Assembly (NCBI GenBank): GCA_038106145.1
Contig: JAYODD010000008.1
Span: 68,593-132,592, forward strand
DNA from: JBFJKD01 sp038106145
Lineage (GTDB): Bacteria; Pseudomonadota; Gammaproteobacteria; Pseudomonadales; Porticoccaceae
DNA length: 64,000 nt
Direction: 5' to 3'
Position numbers and translations under genes: made by a program. Of this stretch, positions 1-9,454 are shown one piece after another (the first letter of the stretch is position 1; the number at the start of each line of letters is the position of its first letter). A model generated the notes under the pieces. The model saw only the letters and a program-made list of their open reading frames with translations. It made no database searches and was not told the DNA's origin.

Positions 1-799
1 GCAACAGGCCATTGTCGACAAACACACAGGTAAGCTGGTCGCCGATGGCGCGGTGCAACAGCGCCGCCACCACGGAGGAATCGACGCCACCGGACAGGCC
101 CAGAATAACCTTGTCGAGCCCCACCTGTGCGCGCACCGTCGCGATCGCATCCTCGACGATGTGCGCTGCAGTCCACAGGGCTTCACAACCACAGATATCC
201 AGCACAAAGTGCTCGAAAATACGCTTTCCCTGCAGGGTATGGGTGACTTCGGGATGAAATTGAATGCCGTAAAAATGCCGATCTTGATCGCCCATGGCGG
301 CAATCGGGCAGCTGTCGGTTGAAGCCAGTACGGCAAAGCCGGCCGGCGCCTTCACCACTTTGTCGCCGTGACTCATCCACACGTCGAGCAGCGCGGCGCC
401 ATCCTGCGGGTTAATGTGATCGCTAATGCCGCGAAACAGCGCGCTGGGGCGGCGCACACTCACCCGCGCGTAGCCGAATTCACGCTGCTCGGATGACTCC
501 ACCGCGCCGCCGAGCTGCGTGGCCATGGTTTGCATACCGTAACAAATACCCAGCACCGGCACGCCCAGCTCAAATACCGCCATCGGCGCCCGGGGCGCCT
601 GCCCGTCGGTAGTGGATTCGGGGCCGCCGGACAAAATAATGCCGCTGGGCGCAAATTCGCGCATCTCGCCTTCAGTCATATCGAAGGCGCGGATTTCCGA
701 ATAGACCCCGATCTCGCGCACACGGCGCGCAATCAGCTGCGTGTACTGGGACCCGAAATCGAGAATCAGTATTTTTGCCGCGTGAATATCTGTCTTCAT
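1..799 (-). CDS. guaA: GMP synthase (glutamine-hydrolysing), N-terminal part
   Basis: Converts XMP to GMP with glutamine and ATP in the cytoplasm. The visible ~266 residues hold the class I amidotransferase domain (nucleophile Cys in GICYGMQ, His in FHPEV) followed by the start of the ATP pyrophosphatase domain with its P-loop SGGVDSS. The start ATG gives MKTDIHAAKILILDFGSQY, the usual N-terminus. The 3' end lies beyond the left edge, so the gene is partial because of the window, not because it is damaged. It follows guaB in the same direction with a gap of about 185 bp, the usual guaBA order. Confidence 0.96.
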   Translation of the reverse strand, partial: MKTDIHAAKILILDFGSQYTQLIARRVREIGVYSEIRAFDMTEGEMREFAPSGIILSGGPESTTDGQAPRAPMAVFELGVPVLGICYGMQTMATQLGGAVESSEQREFGYARVSVRRPSALFRGISDHINPQDGAALLDVWMSHGDKVVKAPAGFAVLASTDSCPIAAMGDQDRHFYGIQFHPEVTHTLQGKRIFEHFVLDICGCEALWTAAHIVEDAIATVRAQVGLDKVILGLSGGVDSSVVAALLHRAIGDQLTCVFVDNGLL

Positions 800-984
800 T
801 AATTTCCCGTTATTGGATTACTTTTGCCGGAGTACCGCGCAAGTCCGCGTGCCAACTTGAACAACCTGTGTACTGGCCCGAAAGCAAAACGGAGCCTGCC
901 GGCCCCGCTTATGGTTCGCTGCAAATCACCTGACCATGCCGAGGCCACAGCGATGGGCGATCAGCGCCCTGTTCAACCTGCCCG

Positions 985-2460
985 TTAGCGTCCGCCCACC
1001 GGGTAATTGGGCGACTCTTTGGTAATACTGACATCGTGCACGTGGCTCTCGCCGATGCCCGCCGACGTAGCACGCACAAATACCGGTTCGCGGCGCATGG
1101 TTTCGATATCGGGACTGCCGGTGTAACCCATCGCGGAGCGCACCCCGCCCATCATCTGGTGAATAATAACCGACACGGAGCCTTTGTAGGGCACCCGACC
1201 CTCGATACCTTCCGGTACGAGTTTTTCCGTACCTGCGCTGGCATCCTGAAAGTAGCGATCGCTGGAGCCCATATTTTGTGCCATCGCGCCGAGGGAGCCC
1301 ATGCCGCGATAGGACTTGTAAGTGCGCCCCTGAAAGAGTTCTATTTCGCCCGGCGCTTCTTCCGTACCGGCAAACAGGGAACCCATCATGACGCAGTGCG
1401 CGCCAGCGGCAATGGCCTTGGCGATATCGCCGGAAAAGCGCACCCCGCCATCGGCGATCACCGGAATATCCGTACCCTGCAACGCCGCCACCACGTTTGC
1501 CACCGCGGAAATTTGCGGTACGCCGACCCCGGTGACAATGCGCGTGGTGCAGATGGAGCCGGGGCCGATACCCACCTTGACGCCATCGGCGCCCGCCTCG
1601 GCCAGCGCCAGCGCGGCTTCGCCGGTGGCGATATTGCCGCCGATCACCTGCACGTCCGGGTGAGCTTTCTTAATCTGACGAACGCGCTCGATCACATTGC
1701 GCGAATGGCCGTGGGCGGTGTCCACCACCAGTACATCGACGCCGGCCGCCACCAGAGCCTCGACCCGTCGGTCGGTATCCGCGCTGGTGCCGACGGAGGC
1801 GCCGACCCGCAAACGCCCCTGATCGTCCTTGCAGGCATTGGGGAAACGCTCGGCCTTATCGATATCCTTTACCGTAATCAGGCCGCGCAGATCGAATTTG
1901 TCGTTTACCACCAACACTTTTTCAATACGGTATTTGTGCAGCAAACCCTTGACCAATTCGGGGTTAGCCCCTTCATCCACCGTCACCAGGCGGTCCTTCG
2001 GGGTCATCACGCTCTCTACGGACGCATCGAGATTGGTTTCGAAACGCACGTCGCGCCGGGTAACGATGCCCACCAGCTCGCCATCGCGCAGCACGGGAAC
2101 CCCGGAAATATTGTGCACCTTGGTGAGGTTGATCAGATCGCGAATTGTGGCGTCGGCGTTGATGGTGATTGGATCCTTGACCACGCCGCTCTCAAATTTC
2201 TTGACGGCGCGCACTTCGAGCGCCTGTTGCTCGATACTCATGCTCTTGTGAATAATGCCGATTCCGCCCTCCTGGGCGAGTGCGATAGCAAGACGCGCTT
2301 CGGTCACCGTATCCATGGCGGCGGATACCAGTGGAATATTAAGGTCGATGGCGCGGGTCAAACGGGTGCGAAGACTAACGTCCGTGGCCACCACCTCCGA
2401 ATAGCGGGGCACCAGCAAAACGTCATCAAAGGTGAGTGCTTCCTGATCTATTCGCAACAT
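985..2460 (-). CDS. guaB: IMP dehydrogenase
   Basis: Oxidises IMP to XMP with NAD+, the committed step of guanine nucleotide synthesis. At 491 residues it has the normal bacterial length. The TIM barrel is interrupted by a CBS pair (roughly residues 90-205). The catalytic Cys lies in GSICTTRIVTGVG, and the phosphate-binding stretch VIADGGVRFSGD is present. The start is the ATG giving MLRIDQEALTFDDVLL. It is first of the guaB-guaA pair and divergent from xseA, with its own promoter in the 125-bp gap. Confidence 0.98.
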   Translation of the reverse strand: MLRIDQEALTFDDVLLVPRYSEVVATDVSLRTRLTRAIDLNIPLVSAAMDTVTEARLAIALAQEGGIGIIHKSMSIEQQALEVRAVKKFESGVVKDPITINADATIRDLINLTKVHNISGVPVLRDGELVGIVTRRDVRFETNLDASVESVMTPKDRLVTVDEGANPELVKGLLHKYRIEKVLVVNDKFDLRGLITVKDIDKAERFPNACKDDQGRLRVGASVGTSADTDRRVEALVAAGVDVLVVDTAHGHSRNVIERVRQIKKAHPDVQVIGGNIATGEAALALAEAGADGVKVGIGPGSICTTRIVTGVGVPQISAVANVVAALQGTDIPVIADGGVRFSGDIAKAIAAGAHCVMMGSLFAGTEEAPGEIELFQGRTYKSYRGMGSLGAMAQNMGSSDRYFQDASAGTEKLVPEGIEGRVPYKGSVSVIIHQMMGGVRSAMGYTGSPDIETMRREPVFVRATSAGIGESHVHDVSITKESPNYPVGGR

Positions 2461-2501
2461 AACGGTCTATCTCGGACCCGGTGGAATGGAGGAAACGCGA
2501 C

Positions 2502-2530
2502 ATTATAGCGATGCCCACCCATGGGGTAAA
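2502..2530 (-). promoter_or_regulatory. guaB: sigma-70-type promoter of guaB
   Basis: On the minus strand a perfect -10 TATAAT (2502-2507) lies 17 bp from a -35 TTTACC (2525-2530; 4 of 6 consensus bases). It sits about 40 bp upstream of the guaB ATG in the divergent gap with xseA. I saw no clear PurR box. Confidence 0.6.
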
Positions 2531-2585
2531 CTGAAATAAAACGCGCCCTCAATCTTCTCTTGTTGTTGCCCCGACATCACCTACA

Positions 2586-3965
2586 ATGGATACCATGCAA
2601 CAACAAACAACAAACGCGGATCAACGTCTGGTCTATACGGTCAGCGCCTTAAATCGCAAGGTTCGCCAGTTACTGGAAACCCATTTGTCGGTAATCTGGG
2701 TTGAAGGGGAGTTGACCAATCTGGCACAACCCGCATCGGGTCACTGGTATTTCACCCTCAAGGACAGTGGCGCACAGGTACGCTGCGCCTTGTTCCGCCA
2801 ACGGGGACGAAACGTCGCTCTACGTCCCACCGACGGTATGCAGGTGCTGGTGCGCGGGCGCGTGGGGCTGTACGAAAACCGGGGCGATTACCAGCTGATT
2901 GTCGAACACATTGAGCAAGCTGGCCATGGCGCCCTGCAACGTCAGTTCGATGAACTAAAAAATAAACTGGCGCTCGAGGGCCTGTTTGCCGTCGAACGCA
3001 AACGAGCGCTGCCGGTATTTCCGCAACGGATCGGCGTAATTACCTCCGCCAGCGGCGCGGCGTTACAGGATGTTTTGCACGTGTTGCAACGCCGCTTCCC
3101 CATCATTCCGGTGGTGGTGTACCCCACGGCAGTGCAGGGCACTGCCGCCGCTGCACAGATTGTCGCGGCACTCGATCTGGCCAACCAGCACCAACGGTGC
3201 GATGTGCTTGTTCTGTGTCGTGGCGGTGGCTCTCTGGAGGACCTGTGGCCATTTAACGAAGAAACCGTGGCCCGCGCTGTGGCTGCCAGCGTCATTCCGG
3301 TGATCGCCGGTGTCGGCCATGAGACCGATACCACCATCGTCGATTTTGTTGCCGACGCGCGCGCCCCCACCCCCTCCGCCGCCGCCGAACTGGCGACCCC
3401 GGATGGGGCCGAACTCTACGCCACCATCGACGGCTACGGGCGGTGGTTTGCGCAGCAGGCGCGGCAGCACCTGCTGCGCGCGCGACAGCAGGTGCATTGG
3501 CTCAACAAGCGCCTTCGTCATCCGCGGGATCACCTTGCAGCACGGGCACAACATCTGGACCACCTGGAAATTCGCCTTGCCAATGTCATCGCTGCCAACC
3601 TGCGGCGCAAGCGCGCCGATCTGCGTCAAGGCAGCGACGCCCTGCAAGCTCAGCGACCCGACCACCGCCTGCGTCAATTACAGGTGCGCTTCGCGCATGC
3701 CCACGACAATCTCAAGCGCGCCGCCCGACGCGCGCTGACCCAGCGCCGCCAACAACTCGCTCACGTAAGCAATCTGCTACAGACCGTGAGTCCGCTACAC
3801 ACACTGGAAAGAGGGTACGCCATTGTGCAGGACAGGGACCAACAGGTGGTCAGCCATGTCGCCCAAACCCAGGCGGGAAACTCCGTGACAGTCACGGTGG
3901 TTGACGGCAGTCTCGATTGTGTCGTCACCCAAATATACGAACAACCCAGAAAGCGAGGGCGCTGA
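2586..3965 (+). CDS. xseA: Exodeoxyribonuclease VII large subunit
   Basis: Large subunit of the nuclease that degrades single-stranded DNA to oligonucleotides, with XseB as partner (xseB is not in this window). The 459 residues show the N-terminal OB fold (VEGELTNLAQPASGHWYFTLKD), then the catalytic region with GVITSASGAALQDV and LCRGGGSLEDLWPFNEE, and a basic helical C-terminal region. A second in-frame ATG three codons in is an equally possible start. The stop overlaps the start of the next gene by one base (TGATG), so the two are probably translationally coupled. Confidence 0.96.
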   Translation: MDTMQQQTTNADQRLVYTVSALNRKVRQLLETHLSVIWVEGELTNLAQPASGHWYFTLKDSGAQVRCALFRQRGRNVALRPTDGMQVLVRGRVGLYENRGDYQLIVEHIEQAGHGALQRQFDELKNKLALEGLFAVERKRALPVFPQRIGVITSASGAALQDVLHVLQRRFPIIPVVVYPTAVQGTAAAAQIVAALDLANQHQRCDVLVLCRGGGSLEDLWPFNEETVARAVAASVIPVIAGVGHETDTTIVDFVADARAPTPSAAAELATPDGAELYATIDGYGRWFAQQARQHLLRARQQVHWLNKRLRHPRDHLAARAQHLDHLEIRLANVIAANLRRKRADLRQGSDALQAQRPDHRLRQLQVRFAHAHDNLKRAARRALTQRRQQLAHVSNLLQTVSPLHTLERGYAIVQDRDQQVVSHVAQTQAGNSVTVTVVDGSLDCVVTQIYEQPRKRGR

Positions 3966-5866
3966 TGTACCGGACGGCAAGGGTTAATGCGGGACCACCC
4001 AAGCGAGCTCATAGTGTTGTTTTTTCTCTATTGGTTACGTACTTTTTTTTGGCGAGCGCGGTGGTTGTTGCGCAGCCGGAAGAGTGGGATCTGACTGAAC
4101 TGTACGCTGATGTCTCGAGTTGGGATGCGGCGCGGCAAACACTGGACAGGGAAATCGACGCCCTACAGCAATGCGAAAGCTTACTGGCGCGTAGTGCGAG
4201 CGACCTGGCCTCCTGCCTGGAAAAAATAACGGCCGTGCACAAGGAAATGTGGCGTGTTTACACCTACAGTTTCCTGGCCAAAGACACAGATCTCAGCAAT
4301 TCCGCTTATCGGGAACGGCAATCCATCGCACAAACGCTCTACAGTAAATTTGAACAAACCGTCAGCTTTGTCGAGCCCGCCCTGCAACGCATCGGCGCTC
4401 CCACCCTGGCGCGCATGCAGAACGAAGAAAAACGCCTCGCCAATTACGAGTTTACGATTCGCAACGCGCTGCGCAAAGGCAGGCATTTATTGTCCGCCGA
4501 AGGCGAAAGCCTGCTCGCCGCGGCGGGCAACCCCCTGCTCGCCGCAGCGGACACCTACGATGTACTGACCAACGCGGAAATACCGCGGCCACAGGTGACC
4601 CTCGCGGACGGCACGACGGTAACCCTGACCGCTTCCGCCTATACCAAATATCGCGCCGCTGCCAACCGCGCGGATCGAAAATTGGTCTTTAACCGGTTCT
4701 GGCAATCCTATCGGGCTTTCCAACAAAGCCTGGCGACCACTCTGGAAGGCAATACCAAAGCCAATATTTTCCGCGCCCGGGCGCGCCATTACCCGTCTGC
4801 CCTGCACGCGGCACTGGCGCAGGACAATATTCCCGAAGCGGTATACCTGACGCTGGTGGCCACGGTTAACGACAATCTCGATACCCTGTATCGCTATCTC
4901 GCGCTACGCGCGCGTATGTTGGGCGTTGCAGACAGTCAATATTACGATATTTATCCCGCCGTTATCGATCTGCGAACCCATTACAGTATTGCGGAAAGTC
5001 GCCGCATTATCGTCGCGGCCCTGGCGCCACTGGGTACGGCCTACAACACCAAATTACGTTACGCCCTCGCGCAAAACTGGATGCATATCTATCCCCGCGA
5101 AAACAAAACCAGTGGCGCTTACGTGATGAGTGCCGCTTACGACGTCCATCCGTATGTATTGCTCAACCACAATGACGATTTCGAATCTCTCTCCACCTTC
5201 GCCCACGAGTGGGGTCACGCCATCCACAGCCTGTTGGCCAACGAAAGCCAACCCTTCCAGACCGCCGACTACGCGACATTTATCGCGGAAATAGCGTCGA
5301 TCACCAACGAGGTATTACTCTACGATTATTTGCGGGAACAGGCCGCCAGCGACGATGAAAAACTGTATTTTTTGTTTAAGGAGTTACAGGGAATACGCGG
5401 TACGTTTTTTCGTCAGACGCAACTTGCAGAATTTGAACTCGCCGTTCACCAACGGGTTGAACAGGGCGGCGCCCTGTCGGCGGACATCTTAAACAACCTG
5501 TATGGGGATCTGCTGAAACGCTACCACGGTCACGATCACCAGATTATGATGATCGACGAGGCCTATGCGGTGGAATGGGCCTACATTCCGCATTTTTATC
5601 GCAATTTTTACGTGTACCAATACGCCACGTCCCTTGCCGCCGCCTACCATTTAACTGAAAAAATTCTGACTGGCGGCGAACGGGAACGCACGGAGTATCT
5701 ATCCATTCTCCGCGCCGGCGGCTCCGATTACCCCTACGATATACTGAACCGAGCAGGTGTCGACATGGCTGCCCCGGCGGTCTATCAGGCGGTGATACGT
5801 CGCGCTAATCGGTTGATGGACGAAATCGAGAAAATTCTGACCCGTCGCCAATCGGCGTCGCCGTGA
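3965..5866 (+). CDS. Secreted M3-family oligoendopeptidase (PepF-like)
   Basis: Zinc metallopeptidase of family M3B. The HExxH site is HEWGH at about residues 414-418, followed by the family pattern around FIAEIASITNE, which carries the third zinc ligand. The frame is open from 3917, but the ATG at 3965 overlapping the xseA stop is preferred. It gives a basic N-terminus and a hydrophobic stretch (VVFSLLVTYFFLASAVVVA) ending in AQP, a plausible signal peptide or anchor. Classical PepF is cytosolic, so export to the periplasm is unusual and inferred only from this stretch. Length is about 633 residues. Confidence 0.88.
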   Translation: MYRTARVNAGPPKRAHSVVFSLLVTYFFLASAVVVAQPEEWDLTELYADVSSWDAARQTLDREIDALQQCESLLARSASDLASCLEKITAVHKEMWRVYTYSFLAKDTDLSNSAYRERQSIAQTLYSKFEQTVSFVEPALQRIGAPTLARMQNEEKRLANYEFTIRNALRKGRHLLSAEGESLLAAAGNPLLAAADTYDVLTNAEIPRPQVTLADGTTVTLTASAYTKYRAAANRADRKLVFNRFWQSYRAFQQSLATTLEGNTKANIFRARARHYPSALHAALAQDNIPEAVYLTLVATVNDNLDTLYRYLALRARMLGVADSQYYDIYPAVIDLRTHYSIAESRRIIVAALAPLGTAYNTKLRYALAQNWMHIYPRENKTSGAYVMSAAYDVHPYVLLNHNDDFESLSTFAHEWGHAIHSLLANESQPFQTADYATFIAEIASITNEVLLYDYLREQAASDDEKLYFLFKELQGIRGTFFRQTQLAEFELAVHQRVEQGGALSADILNNLYGDLLKRYHGHDHQIMMIDEAYAVEWAYIPHFYRNFYVYQYATSLAAAYHLTEKILTGGERERTEYLSILRAGGSDYPYDILNRAGVDMAAPAVYQAVIRRANRLMDEIEKILTRRQSASP

Positions 5867-5902
5867 ACGCTACCGGCGCCAGAAGTCAGCACACAATGTA
5901 TT

Positions 5903-7294
5903 TTATTTTTTTGCGCGAGTCGCAGCACGGCGGCCTTTGCCAGTGTGACCAGAACTGAGTTTACGCTTGCGATCCGCGTAGGGATTTTCCCCTGAACGCA
6001 GCTGAATGCGCAGCGGCGTGCCGTGCAAATTGAGGGCGCGACGAAAGGTTTTTTCCAGGTAGCGCACGTAATGTTCCGGAACCGCATCGGTCTGATTGCC
6101 GTGAATTACAATCACCGGCGGGTTGCGGCCACCGGCGTGAGCATAGCGCAACTTGATGCGCCGTCCATGCACCATCGGCGGCGCGTGCTCCGTCACCGCA
6201 TCCTGCAACAGGCGAGTTAAACGGCTGGTGCCCAGGGTGTCGGTTGCGGCGCGATACGCTTGCTGGACGGATTTATAAAGATTCCCCACCCCGGTACCGT
6301 GGAGCGCAGAAATAAAATGTGTGTCGGCAAATTCGGCAAAGCGCAAACGCCGTTGCAGTTCGGTTTTTATCCATTCCCGTTGCTGCGGTGCGACGCCATC
6401 CCACTTGTTCACCGCCACCACCATTGCGCGCCCCGCATCGAGAGCGTGGCCCAGCAGATGCATATCCTGATCCACCAAACCCTCGTGGGCGTCGATTAGC
6501 AACACCACAACATTGGTATCGTCAATGGCGCGCAGGGTTTTGACGATGGAAAATTTTTCCACCGTGGATTTAACATTTTTGCGACGGCGCACCCCTGCAG
6601 TATCGATCAATGTATAACGCTGCCCATGGCGTTCGTAATCGATGTAAATACTGTCCCGCGTCGTACCTGGCTCGTCGAACACCACCACCCGCTCCTCCCC
6701 CAGCAAGCGGTTTACCAGTGTCGATTTGCCCACATTGGGGCGCCCCACCACGGCAATGCGAATGCTGTCGCCGCCGGGTTGCGGCGTTGGAATATCCGCA
6801 TCCGCAGGAAAAGCGGCGAAAAAACGCTCCATCAACTGCTTGACACCGCGCCCATGGGTCGCCGTTGTAGGAAATAAATCGGCAAACCCCAACGAATAAA
6901 AATCCGCCAGCGCGGCATCTGGATCGACGCCGTCAATTTTGTTGACCACCAAAAATACTGGGCGATCCAATTGCCGCAAGTGGGCGGCAATAGCGTGATC
7001 CCCCGCAGTGAGGCCAGCGCGAGCATCCACCACAAAAAATATTGCGTCCGCTTCTTCAATAGCGAGACGTGATTGTGCAGCAGCCACCGCATCCACACCC
7101 TGTTCTTCGCCACCGATGCCGCCGGTGTCGACCACCATAAAACGTCGCCCGGACAACAGTCCTTCCCCGTACTGTCGATCTCGCGTCAGTCCGGGATAGT
7201 TAGCCACCAGTGCATCGCGGGATTTGGTCAGGCGATTAAACAGGGTGGACTTACCGACATTGGGGCGCCCCACCAGGGCGATAACAGGCAACAT
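5903..7294 (-). CDS. der: Ribosome-assembly GTPase Der (EngA)
   Basis: Essential GTPase for 50S subunit maturation. Two tandem G domains each carry a P-loop GRPNVGKST (near residues 8 and 182), with DTGG/DTAG switch motifs and NKxD motifs (NKID, NKWD). A C-terminal KH-like domain and a basic tail (KRKLSSGHTGKGRR) follow. At 463 residues it is of normal length. It lies downstream of bamB in the same direction, the common gammaproteobacterial order, but a strong hairpin separates the two genes. Confidence 0.98.
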   Translation of the reverse strand: MLPVIALVGRPNVGKSTLFNRLTKSRDALVANYPGLTRDRQYGEGLLSGRRFMVVDTGGIGGEEQGVDAVAAAQSRLAIEEADAIFFVVDARAGLTAGDHAIAAHLRQLDRPVFLVVNKIDGVDPDAALADFYSLGFADLFPTTATHGRGVKQLMERFFAAFPADADIPTPQPGGDSIRIAVVGRPNVGKSTLVNRLLGEERVVVFDEPGTTRDSIYIDYERHGQRYTLIDTAGVRRRKNVKSTVEKFSIVKTLRAIDDTNVVVLLIDAHEGLVDQDMHLLGHALDAGRAMVVAVNKWDGVAPQQREWIKTELQRRLRFAEFADTHFISALHGTGVGNLYKSVQQAYRAATDTLGTSRLTRLLQDAVTEHAPPMVHGRRIKLRYAHAGGRNPPVIVIHGNQTDAVPEHYVRYLEKTFRRALNLHGTPLRIQLRSGENPYADRKRKLSSGHTGKGRRAATRAKK

Positions 7295-7453
7295 GGAATG
7301 CGTAGACGTATCGATTAATATAAAGGAGGCCGCATTCTACCCGAATGCCGCACTGGAGACTAACTTGGCGGCCCGCTGGAACTCTGGGCAGAGTAAACAA
7401 ACGCCATACGCCGCGCCCCCATCACACACCACGGGACGCACCGCAGGATCTAA

Positions 7454-7481
7454 TCCCGCGCCCGCAACGACGGGCGCGGGA
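7454..7481. terminator. Perfect stem-loop in the bamB-der gap
   Basis: An 11-bp perfect GC-rich stem (7454-7464 with 7471-7481, TCCCGCGCCCG arm) closes a 6-base loop about 12 bp after the bamB stop. The T-run on the bamB side is poor (TTAG), so it may be a weak terminator, an attenuator or an mRNA-stabilising hairpin rather than a classical intrinsic terminator. Confidence 0.5.
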
Positions 7482-7492
7482 CAGGCTATGCG

Positions 7493-8659
7493 TTATTTAT
7501 TTTCGAAACGGTAGGCTGTAATGTCGCCGCCGTTATCCAGCACGTACAAGGTCTCGCCGTCGGCGGACATCGGTACGGTCAGGCCGTCGCTGTCGACGCG
7601 AATGCGCGCCACAAAATGGCCATCCACCTGAGACAGCACGTGCAGATACCCCTCGCTATCGCCCACCGCCAGATAGCCACCGGCCACTTCCGGCGCGTTC
7701 AGCTTGCGATTTTTTAACTGCGCGTTACTCCACAGTTCCTGCCCACTACTGGCGCGCAGTGCACGCACCCGGTCATCGCTTTCGACAACATACACCTGAT
7801 CCAGACCGTAAGCGGGGCGCAACACACTGGAACTGTCCTGAAACCACAGTTCACGTCCGGTGCCGCGACTTAGCGCACCCACCCGCCCCTGATAACTGGA
7901 CGCATAAACCACGTCATTTTTCAGCAATGGCGTGTTGACATCCACCATGCGTTCCAGCTCGGTGCGCCCCTTGGGCACGGCGATACGACTCTCCCACAAC
8001 AGGGTGCCAGTACTCGCCTCCACACCAAACACTTTGCCGTTCGCAAAGCCGGCCACCACCATCGTGTCAGTAACAATGGGGGAGCCTGTACCGTGCAATG
8101 TCAGCACCGGCACATCCACATCAAAACGCCACACCACCTCGCCAGTGTCCGCCGACAGGCCGTACAGTTTACTGTCCTGAGTTTGCACGGCGACAATATT
8201 GTCATTGGCAGAGGGCGCAGCTAATACCTCGCTACTGACCACCGCGCGCCACCGCTCGGTGCCACTCTCCGCGTCCAGCGCAATCACTGCGCCGTCGGCA
8301 TTACCCACCAAAACCAGACCACCACCCAGACCCACACCACCGCTGAGGGAGGTATCGAGCTCGGTGCGCCACAGCTTGTCGCCATTCTCGGAGCGCAACG
8401 CGAGGACAGCCCCTTCATGGGTTGCCGCGTACAGGGTCTGCCCGTCGAGATTGGGATGCAGCGTGGCCAGATAACCTTTCTGCGCGCCACCGATACCGGT
8501 GCGCCATACCTTGCGCACCGAAATTTCCTCGTCGAAACTGACCAGTTCCGCCATTTTTGTGGGGCTATCCTCGGCGTCATCTTCGTCGCCTTCCCAGAAT
8601 TTCAACGCACTACAACCGGACAGCAAAATCGCACACAACAGCCACGACAGGTGTTTCAT
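7493..8659 (-). CDS. bamB: Outer membrane assembly lipoprotein BamB
   Basis: Lipoprotein of the BAM complex that helps insert beta-barrel proteins into the outer membrane. A lipobox LLSGC puts the lipidated Cys at residue 16. The rest is a repeated PQQ-type beta-propeller (recurring patterns such as DAESGTERW, SADTGEVVW, SRGTGRELWF, RASSGQELW). At 388 residues it matches the family. Its ATG overlaps the yfgM stop as ATGA, so translation of the two is coupled. Confidence 0.96.
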   Translation of the reverse strand: MKHLSWLLCAILLSGCSALKFWEGDEDDAEDSPTKMAELVSFDEEISVRKVWRTGIGGAQKGYLATLHPNLDGQTLYAATHEGAVLALRSENGDKLWRTELDTSLSGGVGLGGGLVLVGNADGAVIALDAESGTERWRAVVSSEVLAAPSANDNIVAVQTQDSKLYGLSADTGEVVWRFDVDVPVLTLHGTGSPIVTDTMVVAGFANGKVFGVEASTGTLLWESRIAVPKGRTELERMVDVNTPLLKNDVVYASSYQGRVGALSRGTGRELWFQDSSSVLRPAYGLDQVYVVESDDRVRALRASSGQELWSNAQLKNRKLNAPEVAGGYLAVGDSEGYLHVLSQVDGHFVARIRVDSDGLTVPMSADGETLYVLDNGGDITAYRFENK

Positions 8660-9357
8660 TCAGCATTCTCCTCGGAAACCACGTCTGCATCAGATGGTGG
8701 TGTTACAGCGCCCGGCAACACCTGGTTAAGTTTGAGCTCCAGTATGGCGCGCGCGTTTTCGTCGGGCGCGCCCAGGGTATCCAGCGCCAACTGATAGGCG
8801 GCGCGCGCCGCAACGTGATCACCACTTAACACCTGGATATCGCCACGCACCTCGGCATACTGACTTACCAGCGCCTTTGGCACGTCCCGTTCAAGCACCG
8901 CCAGTGCTTCAGGGTACACGCCGCGGGCAGCCAGAACCCGCGCCAGTCTCAGGCCGGCTACTGCCGCCAGTTCTTCATCGGCCGCTGCCATAATCGCCCG
9001 CAACTCCGTTTCCGCAGCTTCCAGGTTTTGATCGAGGACCGCCAGGCGCGCCTGCACAAAACCTGCGTAATGGGCGTATTGACTGCGTCCATGCCGTTCT
9101 TTCAAGGCCCCCGCCAATTCGCTGAGTCGGGCGCGCTGCTGTGCATTCAGTTCGTCCGTATCCGTTGCCAGGCTTATCATTTCAGCGTACAGCAGCGACG
9201 CCTGTTGCGCTTTGCGCTCGCTATAATCCTGCCATTGGTGCCAGCCAAACCAGCCGCCCACGCCCAGGACAACTAGCAACAGGGTGTGAGCGCCACGCTC
9301 TCGCCACCAGCGCTTGAGCATTTCCATCTGTTCTTGTTCGGTAAGATGATCGGCCAC
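8656..9357 (-). CDS. yfgM: YfgM, periplasmic chaperone / ancillary SecYEG subunit
   Basis: Single-pass inner membrane protein (TM around HTLLLVVLGVGGWFGWHQW) with a periplasmic TPR-like domain. In E. coli YfgM works with PpiD at the translocon. The frame is open up to an upstream start at 9384, but a strong Shine-Dalgarno AAGGTGG lies nine bases before the GTG at 9357. That start gives VADHLTEQEQMEMLKRWW, matching the usual YfgM N-terminus. It overlaps bamB by four bases and follows hisS. Confidence 0.9.
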   Translation of the reverse strand: MADHLTEQEQMEMLKRWWRERGAHTLLLVVLGVGGWFGWHQWQDYSERKAQQASLLYAEMISLATDTDELNAQQRARLSELAGALKERHGRSQYAHYAGFVQARLAVLDQNLEAAETELRAIMAAADEELAAVAGLRLARVLAARGVYPEALAVLERDVPKALVSQYAEVRGDIQVLSGDHVAARAAYQLALDTLGAPDENARAILELKLNQVLPGAVTPPSDADVVSEENAE

Positions 9358-9454
9358 GGTTATATTCCACCTTGTAATGTCCACTAACTTTATTGACGTT
9401 TAGTTTTTCAAAACGGGGGCGCCGTTCAACGTCTACAGCACCCGTTCGAAATGC

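Noticed and set aside
1036..2508. 490-residue open frame opposite guaB
   Set aside because: It mirrors guaB on the other strand, has no family features and is explained by third-position GC bias in guaB.
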